Assembly (NCBI RefSeq): GCF_014646135.1 | Contig: NZ_BMMW01000006.1 | Coordinates: 124,001 to 188,000 of the forward strand | DNA: 64,000 nucleotides | Direction of reading: 5' to 3' | Origin: Nocardia camponoti | GTDB lineage: Bacteria; Actinomycetota; Actinomycetes; Mycobacteriales; Mycobacteriaceae | Shown: in pieces, positions 1 through 7,784 of the stretch | Layout: the number at the start of each line of letters is the position of its first letter | Numbering within the stretch: position 1 is the first letter of the stretch | Made by a program: the position numbers and the translations under genes | The notes under the pieces: generated by a model | Told to the model about the DNA's origin: nothing | Seen by the model: only the letters and a program-made list of their open reading frames with translations | Database searches by the model: none

Positions 1-1532
1 ATTTCGGAGTGCAGATAGCGCACCTTGATGCCAAGGCCGAGCAGGTAATCGGTGAGATCCTCGGCCATCTTCTTCGTGAGCGTGGTGACAAGGACGCGCT
101 CGTCCTTCTCGCTGCGCTCGCGGATCTCATGGACGAGGTCGTCGATCTGACCCTTCGTCGGCTTCACGACCACCTTCGGGTCGACCAGACCGGTCGGGCG
201 AATGACCTGCTCAACCACCTCACCGCCGACCTGGCCAAGCTCATACGGCCCCGGCGTTGCCGACAGGTACACCGCCTGACCGATGCGCTCGGCGAACTCT
301 TCCCAGGTGAGCGGCCGGTTATCGACCGCCGACGGCAACCGGAACCCGTACTCGACCAGGTTGCGCTTGCGCGACATATCGCCCTCGTACATGCCCCCGA
401 TCTGGGGAACGGTGACATGCGACTCGTCGACAACGAGCAGGAAGTCTTCGGGGAAGTAGTCGATGAGCGTGGCCGGTGCCGACCCGGCGGCCCGCCCGTC
501 GATGTGGCGCGAATAGTTCTCGATGCCCGAGCAGAACCCAACCTGACGAATCATCTCAAGGTCGTACTCGGTGCGCATCCGAAGTCGTTGCGCCTCAAGC
601 AGTTTGCCCTGCCCCTCAAGTTCTTCAAGGCGCTCAGCAAGCTCGGTTTGGATATCGGCGACCGCGCGTTCCATGCGCTCAGCGTCGGCAACGTAATGCG
701 TGGCCGGGAAGATGCGCAGATTGTCGACCTTGCGGATGACATCGCCGGTGAGCGGGTGCAGGTAATACAGCGCCTCGATCTCGTCGCCGAAGAACTCGAT
801 GCGGAGCGCGAGTTCCTCATAAGACGGAATGATCTCGACCGTATCGCCGCGCACCCGGAATGAGCCGCGCGTGAACGCGACGTCGTTGCGGGTGTATTGC
901 ACGTCGACGAGCAGGCGAAGGAACGCGTCGCGGTCGACCTCGCTGCCCACATCAAGGCGAATCGAGCGATCCAAATACGACTGCGGCGTGCCGAGACCGA
1001 AGATGCACGACACCGACGCGACAACAACCACATCGCGACGCGACAGCAGCGACGACGTTGCCGCATGCCGAAGCCGCTCGACATCGTCGTTGATCGAGCT
1101 GTCTTTCTCGATATAAGTATCAGTCTGGGCGACGTAGGCCTCAGGCTGGTAGTAGTCGTAGTACGAGACGAAGTACTCGACGGCGTTGTTGGGCAGCATC
1201 TCGCGCAGCTCGTTGGCCAACTGCGCGGCCAGCGTCTTATTCGGCGCGAGCACGAGAGTGGGCCGTTGCAGCCGCTCGATGAGCCACGCGGTTGTTGCCG
1301 ACTTGCCGGTACCGGTGGCACCAAGCAGGACCACATCTTTCTCGCCCGCGTTGATGCGCCGCTCAAGCTCGGCGATGGCAGCAGGCTGGTCGCCAGCTGG
1401 TTTGTGCTCGCTGATGACCTCGAACGGGACGCCGCCGCGTTCGATATCACCGACGGGTCGGTGCTCGGAATGGGCGATCGGGTGCCCCCGATCCTCAAAC
1501 CCTTCCGCCGGGATTTCGGTTGCGAATGCCAT
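1..1532 (-). CDS. uvrB: UvrABC system protein B (excinuclease subunit), C-terminus cut by window edge
   Basis: UvrB is the DNA-damage-verifying helicase of nucleotide excision repair, loaded by UvrA and joined by UvrC. Translating the minus strand gives about 510 residues. The Walker A motif GATGTGKS is at residues 71-78, the beta-hairpin sequence SYYDYYQPEAYV that probes the DNA follows, and helicase-type sequence (VVKPTKGQIDDLVHEIRERS) is present near the window edge. Full-length relatives have about 700 residues, so about 190 are missing. The ATG at 1532 was chosen because TAAGCT lies 7 nt upstream (leaderless-type promoter). It is divergent from a DUF402 gene, as in M. tuberculosis. I saw no LexA-type palindrome in the 79-bp gap. 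Confidence 0.97.
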   Translation of the reverse strand, partial: MAFATEIPAEGFEDRGHPIAHSEHRPVGDIERGGVPFEVISEHKPAGDQPAAIAELERRINAGEKDVVLLGATGTGKSATTAWLIERLQRPTLVLAPNKTLAAQLANELREMLPNNAVEYFVSYYDYYQPEAYVAQTDTYIEKDSSINDDVERLRHAATSSLLSRRDVVVVASVSCIFGLGTPQSYLDRSIRLDVGSEVDRDAFLRLLVDVQYTRNDVAFTRGSFRVRGDTVEIIPSYEELALRIEFFGDEIEALYYLHPLTGDVIRKVDNLRIFPATHYVADAERMERAVADIQTELAERLEELEGQGKLLEAQRLRMRTEYDLEMIRQVGFCSGIENYSRHIDGRAAGSAPATLIDYFPEDFLLVVDESHVTVPQIGGMYEGDMSRKRNLVEYGFRLPSAVDNRPLTWEEFAERIGQAVYLSATPGPYELGQVGGEVVEQVIRPTGLVDPKVVVKPTKGQIDDLVHEIRERSEKDERVLVTTLTKKMAEDLTDYLLGLGIKVRYLHSE

Positions 1533-1539
1533 GGAAACA

Positions 1540-1545
1540 AGCTTA
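1540..1545 (-). promoter_or_regulatory. Candidate -10 element for a leaderless uvrB transcript
   Basis: TAAGCT on the minus strand lies 7 nt before the uvrB ATG. This TANNNT-to-start spacing recurs throughout the window and leaves no room for a ribosome-binding site. Confidence 0.55.
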
Positions 1546-1597
1546 GGCGCGACCACCGACAAGTTTCGGTGCCGAGCGCGACGCCCCCGCATGACGG

Positions 1598-1603
1598 TAG
1601 ATT
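1598..1603 (+). promoter_or_regulatory. Candidate -10 element for a leaderless DUF402-gene transcript
   Basis: TAGATT lies 8 nt before the ATG at 1612. It sits 52 bp from the divergent uvrB -10 element. Confidence 0.5.
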
Positions 1604-1611
1604 CTGCGACC

Positions 1612-2139
1612 ATGACGCAGCCCGCATCAGCCGTGCACATTCACCCACCCAAGGTCGAGCTTTTCGACACCGCGGCGATGACCAACACCGACCCCAAGGG
1701 GTTCGTGCGCGAAGTCGAGGTGTATCGGGAAGAGCCGTGGGGGCTGTACATGGGCCGCCATTCCGACCATCCCCACTTCCACTACATCGAGTCGTGGCTG
1801 CTGCCCGACCTGTCGTTGCGGGCGTCGAAGCTCTACTTCAACCCCGGCGTCGAGCGGCTGCAAGACATCTACATCGACATCGGTACCTTCACTCGCGAAA
1901 CGCCAACGCTGTGGCGCGCGGTCGATCATTACCTTGACGTGCTCGAACGCACCGGCCGTGATGTGCGGCTTATCGATATCGACGAGCTGCTCGTCGCGCA
2001 CTCAACCGGCTTGCTCGACGCCACCGAAGTACAGGCGGCCATCGAAACAGCGACGAACGCCATCGATGGCATCGCGGCGAACGGCTACTCCATCGACGCG
2101 TGGCTCGCGTCCAAAAACATGACGCTGACCTGGCGATAA
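1612..2139 (+). CDS. DUF402 domain-containing protein
   Basis: This 175-residue protein resembles the small DUF402 protein found next to uvrB in mycobacteria (the Rv1632c position, also opposite in strand to uvrB and coaE). Family-type features are the aromatic-rich VYREEPWGLYMGRH and HFHYIESWLLP segments, a YIDIGTFT motif typical of DUF402, and an acidic RLIDIDELL stretch. Some DUF402 proteins are nucleoside di- or triphosphate phosphatases; that function is not demonstrated for this one. The frame is open further upstream (ATG at 1591), but a -10-like TAGATT at 1598-1603 favours ATG 1612 as a leaderless start. Confidence 0.75.
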   Translation: MTQPASAVHIHPPKVELFDTAAMTNTDPKGFVREVEVYREEPWGLYMGRHSDHPHFHYIESWLLPDLSLRASKLYFNPGVERLQDIYIDIGTFTRETPTLWRAVDHYLDVLERTGRDVRLIDIDELLVAHSTGLLDATEVQAAIETATNAIDGIAANGYSIDAWLASKNMTLTWR

Positions 2140-2154
2140 ACGACAAACGACCGC

Positions 2155-2171
2155 CTAGCCGAAGCGGCTAG
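2155..2171. terminator. Short stem-loop between convergent genes
   Basis: A 7-bp stem, CTAGCCG/CGGCTAG, with an AAG loop lies between the DUF402 gene and the convergent secreted-protein gene. No T-tract follows, so terminator activity is uncertain. Confidence 0.35.
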
Positions 2172-2195
2172 ACGGCCGGATGAAGGCCTAAGCCG

Positions 2196-2621
2196 TTATG
2201 CCGAACCCGAAAGCAGCCCGCCGAGGCCGCCGCCGCACCCCGCGCTGCCGGTGGCAGCCGCTTCGCCGACGGTGACGTTGATCGAGTCTCCGATCAGCAG
2301 CTGACGCGCTTCCAGCTTGTGCGAGCCCGCGGTGGTCGGCTTCCACGTAATCGAGACGGTGCCCGACAGCAGCGACGGCGAAACCGGGCTGCCCGGGATG
2401 TCGACGCCGTTGTCGGTGAACTTCACCGAGGTCAGGCGGTCGACCTCGACCGACGCGGTGAGCTTGTAGGAGCAGCCAACCTTGTGGTCGCTACCGGCGA
2501 CATTGAGGTTGCCAACCCAAGCCGACGCCTGCGGGGCCGCGAGCACCAAGCTCACCGCGACCGCGCCAACGGTGCCAACACCAAAACCAGCCCGGCCAAA
2601 CGTACGCAGATTCATTGCCAT
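2196..2621 (-). CDS. Small secreted protein, Ig-like fold predicted
   Basis: This 141-residue protein begins with a Sec-type signal peptide: a charged start (MAMNLRTFGRAG), a hydrophobic core and a cleavage site near ASA-WVG at residue 34. The mature part alternates polar and hydrophobic residues (YKLTASVEVDRLTSVKFTD, VSITWKPTTAGSHKLEARQ) as in bacterial immunoglobulin-like beta-sandwich domains. Two cysteines (GCSYKL and AGCGG near the C-terminus) could form a disulfide. The C-terminus is Gly/Ser-rich. An AGGGAAG ribosome-binding site lies about 8 nt upstream of the first ATG. Similar short exported proteins are common in Nocardiaceae; no function is assigned. Confidence 0.75.
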   Translation of the reverse strand: MAMNLRTFGRAGFGVGTVGAVAVSLVLAAPQASAWVGNLNVAGSDHKVGCSYKLTASVEVDRLTSVKFTDNGVDIPGSPVSPSLLSGTVSITWKPTTAGSHKLEARQLLIGDSINVTVGEAAATGSAGCGGGLGGLLSGSA

Positions 2622-2739
2622 TCGCGCTATAACTTCCCTGTGATCGAGTCACCTGGTCGTGACTCGCCACAATGTACCCAGGTCAGGCCATCGCGCAGGC
2701 GGTAATGAAACATTCATGTTTAACAGAATGGTCTCGGGG

Positions 2740-3933
2740 TTACGCGCGCTGCGCAGCGGCCCATTCGGCGACGACCGGATACACCGCGTCGAACCAGGGT
2801 TCCTTCACCGCGGCGTAGGTGTCGGGGTCCTGACCCGTCGACGCCTCGGCCTCGGACTTGAGCGCCAGGTACTGGTTACGCGCGCTCTCGTCGGCACGCA
2901 ACCAGTCGCGCATATCGAGGGCATAGCGCTGACCGGGCGAATCCTGAACGCGCACATGGATATTCGCGGGACGACCCGGGTCAGCGCTGACATGGAGTCG
3001 TTTGCGCCAGCGCGAGTAGTCGGCACCCGAGGGGTCGCCGGGGGTTGGCTTCGGACTGTCGTGCGTGACCGATGCGTCAAGCGGGAAACCCGCTGCGGCG
3101 AGCGCGGCGGACAGGGATTCGGCGGTGTCCATATCGGCGACGGTCACCTGAATATCGATGATGTTCTTCGCGGGGAGACCGGGCACCGCCGTCGACCCGA
3201 TGTGGTCGATGCGCAGGGCCGACGCACCGCAGGCGACGTGCAGCCGAGCGATAATCCGTCGCGCCTGAGCTGGCCATTCCGGGTCGGCGAGGACAAGCCG
3301 ATTCCTGCGCGGTGGGCGCACCCCTTCGCGCAGATTGCGTTCGAAGGGAACGAGTCGGTCGGTCCACAGCTGGCGGACCTGCTCCTCAACGACCTCGGGT
3401 GCACCGTTGTTGTCGAGCCACACGTCAGCGACCGCGTGCCGCTGCTCGTCGGTCGCTTGGGCGGCGATGCGCGCGCGGGCATCGGCTTCGTCAACGCCAC
3501 GGTGTTCGATGAGCCGCTTCAGGCGAGTTTCGACGTCGGCACTCACCACGAGCACTAACTGCATCAGCGGCGCGAGGCCGTTCTCGACGAGCAGCGGAAT
3601 GTCTTGCACCACAATCGCATTCGCGGGCGCGGCGGCGATCAGCTCGGCTGTGCGCGCCCCGACGAGCGGGTGGGTGATGGCGTTGAGTTTCGCGCGTTGA
3701 GCGTCGTCGGAAAAGGCGATAGCCGCGAGTTTCGGTCGATCGAGGCTGCCGTCGTCGGCGAGAATTCCGTCGCCGAACGCTTCGACGAGCGCGGCGAGTC
3801 CGGGCGTGCCCGGCGCGACCACCTCGCGGGCGATGGCATCCGAATCCACCAGCACCGCACCCTGTTCGACCAGGACTCGCGCCACCGTCGACTTACCCGC
3901 TCCCATGCCTCCGGTGAGGCCGATCCGCAACAT
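2740..3933 (-). CDS. coaE: Dephospho-CoA kinase fused to a GrpB/UPF0157 domain
   Basis: CoaE phosphorylates dephospho-CoA in the last step of coenzyme A synthesis. The N-terminal ~200 residues form the kinase, with P-loop GLTGGMGAGKST near residues 5-16, the substrate region DSDAIAREVV and the lid-type RIAAQATDEQR. From about residue 215 a second domain of the GrpB/UPF0157 nucleotidyltransferase-like family follows (LRIDHIGSTAVPGLPAKNIID). The same two-domain arrangement is known for mycobacterial CoaE (about 407 residues; here 397), so this is not an assembly artefact. It starts at ATG 3933. In this genome a phospholipase gene separates it from rpsA. Confidence 0.95.
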   Translation of the reverse strand: MLRIGLTGGMGAGKSTVARVLVEQGAVLVDSDAIAREVVAPGTPGLAALVEAFGDGILADDGSLDRPKLAAIAFSDDAQRAKLNAITHPLVGARTAELIAAAPANAIVVQDIPLLVENGLAPLMQLVLVVSADVETRLKRLIEHRGVDEADARARIAAQATDEQRHAVADVWLDNNGAPEVVEEQVRQLWTDRLVPFERNLREGVRPPRRNRLVLADPEWPAQARRIIARLHVACGASALRIDHIGSTAVPGLPAKNIIDIQVTVADMDTAESLSAALAAAGFPLDASVTHDSPKPTPGDPSGADYSRWRKRLHVSADPGRPANIHVRVQDSPGQRYALDMRDWLRADESARNQYLALKSEAEASTGQDPDTYAAVKEPWFDAVYPVVAEWAAAQRA

Positions 3934-4059
3934 GAGGCCCAGTCTCGCACCCCGCCCCGCCTGACACCTAGCGACGCACCCGTGACCGCGTCGTTGTCAT
4001 TTCGCAATATTTCAGGCTAATCCACGGACACGCCAACATCCTTCCGACACGCGTGTGCA

Positions 4060-4087
4060 CCGACCACAGCAAATCCGCTGTGGTCGG
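4060..4087. repeat. 11-bp perfect inverted repeat (stem-loop)
   Basis: CCGACCACAGC and its complement GCTGTGGTCGG flank a 6-nt loop (AAATCC). There is no T-tract on either side. It could be a Rho-independent-like terminator for the minus-strand phospholipase gene or a regulator site. Confidence 0.5.
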
Positions 4088-4107
4088 CGTCACGTGAAGT
4101 AACGTCG

Positions 4108-4125
4108 GCCGGGAATTATCCCGGC
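4108..4125. repeat. 7-bp perfect inverted repeat
   Basis: GCCGGGA-ATTA-TCCCGGC forms a compact hairpin 20 bp after the larger one. It precedes a candidate small ORF and could sequester its leader. Confidence 0.45.
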
Positions 4126-4146
4126 GGCGAGGCGAAGGATTCGACC

Positions 4147-4359
4147 ATGAGCAAGACGCAGCGCACTACGGCTCGCCACCGCGTCGGCACGGCCGGTCTT
4201 GTCCATTGCCGCGAATTGCCCGGTGTCGCAGCGGTATTCGCCGCCCGTAGGCGATTCTGGTTCGCCACGTTGCTGCGCCCAGCTCGGCATAGTCTCACCA
4301 CCATGCGCAAGCGACCGTCGATGGCGACGATCAGCTGGGCGCCCGCCCGTGCCACTTAA
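4147..4359 (+). CDS. Doubtful small ORF, 70 codons
   Basis: An ATG preceded by GGCGAAGGA with good spacing opens a 70-codon frame rich in Arg, Thr and Ala. The product has no recognisable domain, its third-position GC is less consistent than in neighbouring genes, and the opposite strand is also open. It may be spurious. Confidence 0.2.
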   Translation: MSKTQRTTARHRVGTAGLVHCRELPGVAAVFAARRRFWFATLLRPARHSLTTMRKRPSMATISWAPARAT

Positions 4360-4365
4360 CGCCGC

Positions 4366-5907
4366 TTAAACCCCGACCAATCCGCTTGGCGCACGCCGCG
4401 TTCCCGGCTGCTGCGTCGGCATCGAATTCGGCGGCACCGGATAGGGCGCGCCATTGCCGAGACTGCCCGCCGCGATATTGATGCCGCACTGTGCGATTGC
4501 CGCGTCGACCTTGGGTTGCGGGTCGCCAAGCACCGGTTTCGCGGCGTTCGGCGGGGCGGCGAAATCGAACGTCGACGTCATGTCGCCCGTGACGCCGCGT
4601 CGCCACTTCGTCAGGTTCGGCACGTCGACCCCAAACCGCGTTTCGAGCAGGCGCAACTGCGACGTGTGATCGAAGGTCTGCGAAGCGACGAGCCCGCCCC
4701 GGCTATACGGCGAAACCACAATCGCGGGAACGCGATACCCAAGCCCGATGGGTCCAGCGATGCCGCCGGCGGCAGGCACGGTGTTGAGCGGAACGGTCAG
4801 GTACTCCCCCGGCGTCCCTGGCGGCGCGACCGGCGGGCTGACGTGGTCGAAGAATCCGCCGTTCTCGTCGTAGGAAATGATCAGCGCGGTCTTTTCCCAC
4901 ACCGCCGGATTCGACGTGAGAATGTCGAGTAAACCGACGATGCCGAGTGCGCCGAAAGCCGCTGGGAGAGCGGGATGTTCGCAGTTGAACAGCGACGGGA
5001 CAACCCACGACACCTTGGGCAGCGTGCCATTGGCGACGTCGGTTTGGAAGTCCTGCGGATACACCGGATCGATTCCGCGCCTTGCCAATTCGGAATTCGG
5101 GTCAGATGCCTGTTTGAAGCAGCCCATCATGCCGTCGAGCACCATCGATGACACCGGGCCAACGTCGCGGTTGGAGTAGATCTTCCAGCTCACGCCCGCT
5201 TCGGACAGGTTTTCCGGGTAGGTGCGCCAGCTGTAAACGTTTTTCGGGATGAGCGTGGGGGTTTCGACGAGTGGGCCGCCGTGGTGACCGTCGGGGTCGA
5301 TGGTCGCGCTCATCCAGTAGAGCCGGTTCGGGTCGGTCGGCCCGATTACCGAGCAGTGGTAGTTGTCGCACAACGTGAACGCTTCGGCGAGCGTGGTGTG
5401 AATCGGAATGTCTTGCGGCAGGTAGTACCCCATCGCGGCGGGCGCGTTCGCCGGCCCAACTGAGGCGATCGACATCGGCATCCAGCCGTCATTGCGACCG
5501 CCGTTGAGCGCCTTGTGCATTCCGGGCCAGGAATGGTCGGGGTCGTTGATGCATTCGCCGTCGAGCGTCGCGCCAGCGGTGGTGTCGAGACGGAACGGTT
5601 CGACGAATCCGTCGGCGGTCGGGCCCACCCCCGGCGACCAACCCCACTGCTGCCACGAAGCCGATGCTTCGCCGAAACCCCTTACGCCAGAATAGGTTCC
5701 GAAGTAATGGTCGAAACTTCGGTTCTCCTGCATCAGCAAAACGAAGTGTTCGATGTCGCCGAGGCCGCCCATGCCCGCAGGGTCAGCGGCGAACGCGCGG
5801 TCGATGATCGGGTTGGCCCAGCTCGCCAGCGTGCCAACCGCGCCCGCCGCCATCGCCTTAGCCAAGAATTGCCGCCGGTTGAGACCGGCGAAAGGACCAG
5901 AACTCAT
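4366..5907 (-). CDS. plc: Tat-exported phospholipase C (phosphoesterase family)
   Basis: This 513-residue protein matches the length and architecture of mycobacterial PlcA-C, which cleave the head groups of phosphatidylcholine and sphingomyelin at the cell surface. It has a twin-arginine signal (NRRQFLAKAMAAG, residues 10-22) with a cleavage site near AFA-ADP at residue 40. Phosphoesterase-family motifs follow: EHFVLLMQENRSFDHYFGT, PTDPNRLYWMSATIDPDG and ISYDENGGFFDHVSPP, which carry metal-binding and catalytic residues in the family. AAAGG lies about 11 nt before the ATG. It interrupts the coaE-rpsA adjacency seen in mycobacteria, which suggests later insertion. A role in host or soil lipid phosphate acquisition is inference. 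Confidence 0.93.
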   Translation of the reverse strand: MSSGPFAGLNRRQFLAKAMAAGAVGTLASWANPIIDRAFAADPAGMGGLGDIEHFVLLMQENRSFDHYFGTYSGVRGFGEASASWQQWGWSPGVGPTADGFVEPFRLDTTAGATLDGECINDPDHSWPGMHKALNGGRNDGWMPMSIASVGPANAPAAMGYYLPQDIPIHTTLAEAFTLCDNYHCSVIGPTDPNRLYWMSATIDPDGHHGGPLVETPTLIPKNVYSWRTYPENLSEAGVSWKIYSNRDVGPVSSMVLDGMMGCFKQASDPNSELARRGIDPVYPQDFQTDVANGTLPKVSWVVPSLFNCEHPALPAAFGALGIVGLLDILTSNPAVWEKTALIISYDENGGFFDHVSPPVAPPGTPGEYLTVPLNTVPAAGGIAGPIGLGYRVPAIVVSPYSRGGLVASQTFDHTSQLRLLETRFGVDVPNLTKWRRGVTGDMTSTFDFAAPPNAAKPVLGDPQPKVDAAIAQCGINIAAGSLGNGAPYPVPPNSMPTQQPGTRRAPSGLVGV

Positions 5908-5976
5908 TGCGGTATAGCACCTTTCCCGAGAGTGGGATGGAGCGATCGCCGCAGAGATTACCGCAGTGCGAAAAGG

Positions 5977-6013
5977 CCGAAGGCCCCGGTCTCAAGGAGA
6001 CCAGGGCCTTCGG
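5977..6013 (-). terminator. Strong intrinsic terminator after rpsA
   Basis: A 17-bp stem with one C-A mismatch (5977-5993 with 5997-6013) closes an AAG loop. On the minus strand it is followed by CCTTTT. It lies 18 bp beyond the rpsA stop codon. Confidence 0.85.
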
Positions 6014-6031
6014 TTAACGCGTTACCTGAGA

Positions 6032-7504
6032 TCAGGCGTTGCCGGAGAGCTTCTCCCGCAGAGCGGCGAGCTGCGCGTCGGACGCGAGCGAACCGCCAGC
6101 CGACTCGGCAGGGCCGGAGGTGGCCTGCGCGGCACCCGACTCCGAGGAGTAGTTGCCCGAAGCAGGGCCGCCAGCGGCAGCTTCGGCAGCGGCGTCGGCC
6201 GCCATCTTCTCCATCTGAGCGGTGTGCATCTTGTGGCGACGCTCGGCCTCGGCGTAGCGGCCTTCCCACTCTTCGCGGACCTTGTCCGAACCCTCAAGCC
6301 ATTCGTTGGTCTCGGGATCGAAGCCCTCGGGGAAGATGTAGTTGCCCGCTTCGTCGTAGCTGTCGGCCATGCCGTACTTCGACGGGTCGAACTCGGCGTG
6401 GTAATCCTCGTTCGCCTGCTTCAGCGACAGCGAGATACGACGACGCTCGAGGTCGATGTCGATGACCTTGACCATCGCGTCGTCGCCAACGGCAACAACC
6501 TGGTCCGGGACCTCGACGTGGCGCTCGGCCAGCTCGGAGATGTGCACGAGGCCCTCGATGCCCTCTTCGACGCGAACGAACGCACCGAACGGAACGAGCT
6601 TGGTGACCTTACCGGGCACGATCTGACCGATCGCGTGGGTGCGGGCGAACTGACGCCACGGGTCTTCCTGGGTGGCCTTGAGCGACAGCGAAACGCGCTC
6701 GCGGTCGAGATCGACGTCGAGAACCTCGACGGTGACCTCGTTGCCAACCTCGACAACCTCGGACGGGTGGTCGATGTGCTTCCACGACAGCTCGGAGACG
6801 TGCACGAGGCCGTCGACGCCGCCAAGATCGACGAAGGCGCCGAAGTTGACGATGGAGGACACGACGCCCTTGCGGACCTGGCCCTTCTGGAGCTGGTGGA
6901 GGAACTCGCTGCGGACCTCGGACTGGGTCTGCTCAAGCCAGGCGCGACGCGACAGAACCACGTTGTTGCGGTTCTTGTCGAGCTCGATGATCTTGGCCTC
7001 GATCTCCTTGCCGACGTACGGCTGGAGGTCGCGAACACGACGCATCTCGACGAGCGAGGCGGGCAGGAAGCCACGGAGGCCGATGTCGAGGATCAGGCCG
7101 CCCTTGACGACCTCGATGACGGTGCCCTTGACGGCCTCGTCCTTCTCCTTGAGCTCCTCGATCGTGCCCCACGCGCGCTCGTACTGCGCCCGCTTCTTCG
7201 ACAGGATCAGGCGGCCTTCCTTGTCCTCCTTGGTGAGAACCAGGGCCTCGACCGCGTCGCCCACGGAAACGACCTCGTTGGGGTCGACGTCGTGCTTGAT
7301 GGAGAGCTCGCGGGAGGGGATGACGCCTTCGGTCTTGTAACCGATGTCGAGCAGGACCTCGTCACGATCGACCTTGACGATGGTGCCTTCGACGATGTCA
7401 CCATCGTTGAAGTACTTGATCGTCGCGTCGATTGCGGCCAGGAAATCCTCGGCGGAGCCAATGTCGTTGATGGCTACCTGCGGCGAGGTGACGGTGGTGG
7501 GCAT
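6032..7504 (-). CDS. rpsA: 30S ribosomal protein S1
   Basis: S1 helps bring mRNA to the 30S subunit and, in mycobacteria, has been linked to trans-translation and pyrazinoic acid binding. The 490-residue product has four S1 RNA-binding repeats (for example GDIVEGTIVKVDRDEVLLDIGYKT, and GAFVDLGGVDGLVHVSEL in the third). An acidic, Ala/Ser/Gly-rich C-terminal tail follows, as usual for actinobacterial S1. An upstream in-frame ATG at 7546 exists. I chose 7504 because the protein then begins MPTTVTSPQVA, matching mycobacterial RpsA, with GGAG upstream. A strong terminator follows. Confidence 0.96.
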   Translation of the reverse strand: MPTTVTSPQVAINDIGSAEDFLAAIDATIKYFNDGDIVEGTIVKVDRDEVLLDIGYKTEGVIPSRELSIKHDVDPNEVVSVGDAVEALVLTKEDKEGRLILSKKRAQYERAWGTIEELKEKDEAVKGTVIEVVKGGLILDIGLRGFLPASLVEMRRVRDLQPYVGKEIEAKIIELDKNRNNVVLSRRAWLEQTQSEVRSEFLHQLQKGQVRKGVVSSIVNFGAFVDLGGVDGLVHVSELSWKHIDHPSEVVEVGNEVTVEVLDVDLDRERVSLSLKATQEDPWRQFARTHAIGQIVPGKVTKLVPFGAFVRVEEGIEGLVHISELAERHVEVPDQVVAVGDDAMVKVIDIDLERRRISLSLKQANEDYHAEFDPSKYGMADSYDEAGNYIFPEGFDPETNEWLEGSDKVREEWEGRYAEAERRHKMHTAQMEKMAADAAAEAAAGGPASGNYSSESGAAQATSGPAESAGGSLASDAQLAALREKLSGNA

Positions 7505-7784
7505 ATGTGGGTTTGCTCCGGACGGATTGTGGTCGGTTGCGGACATTGGAACTTTCGGTACGCTGCGTGATCACCGCGGCAAGGCGAACAAGGAATACGA
7601 GAAGTATCGCACGACAAGCCCAACTCGCTGCTGCACAAAACCCAGCACGGGCGCTTCGGAATCAGATACTGTGCACGTACCGAGGCACACACCACCATCG
7701 AAGACACTCGCGTGCATCACCCTACGCGACGTCGCGGGCACCGGGCAAACCACCCCCTCGCCGATGGCCGATACGCTACCTGCC
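7505..7784. other. Divergent promoter region, rpsA/methyltransferase
   Basis: No gene is supported here. The right end holds the leaderless-type -10 of the methyltransferase gene. The rpsA promoter must lie on the minus strand, but I could not pick a convincing -35/-10 pair. Confidence 0.5.
7772..7777 (+). promoter_or_regulatory. Candidate -10 element for a leaderless methyltransferase transcript
   Basis: TACGCT lies 7 nt before the GTG at 7785. Confidence 0.5.

Larger units (their letters stand above)
3934..4365. other. 432-bp gap between coaE and plc with two stem-loops
   Basis: I see no convincing gene here. Two inverted repeats (4060-4087 and 4108-4125) lie in its centre. A possible plus-strand ORF at 4147-4359 has a reasonable ribosome-binding site but a composition unlike its neighbours, and is listed separately at low confidence. 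Confidence 0.5.

Noticed and set aside
1533..1611. LexA/SOS box upstream of uvrB
   Set aside because: I looked for a GAAC-N4-GTTC-like palindrome in the divergent gap and did not find one.
551..1648. 365-codon minus-strand ORF and other long frames across uvrB
   Set aside because: They are antisense or off-frame readings of uvrB, with Arg/Ser-rich, domain-free products. The true uvrB frame is open at the window edge.
4090..4355. Minus-strand ORFs in the coaE-plc gap
   Set aside because: Arg-rich products with no start signals and no homology I could recognise; the sequence is better seen as noncoding with hairpins.
7344..7784. Extended upstream start of the methyltransferase frame
   Set aside because: The extra residues overlap rpsA, have no methyltransferase similarity and no initiation signal.
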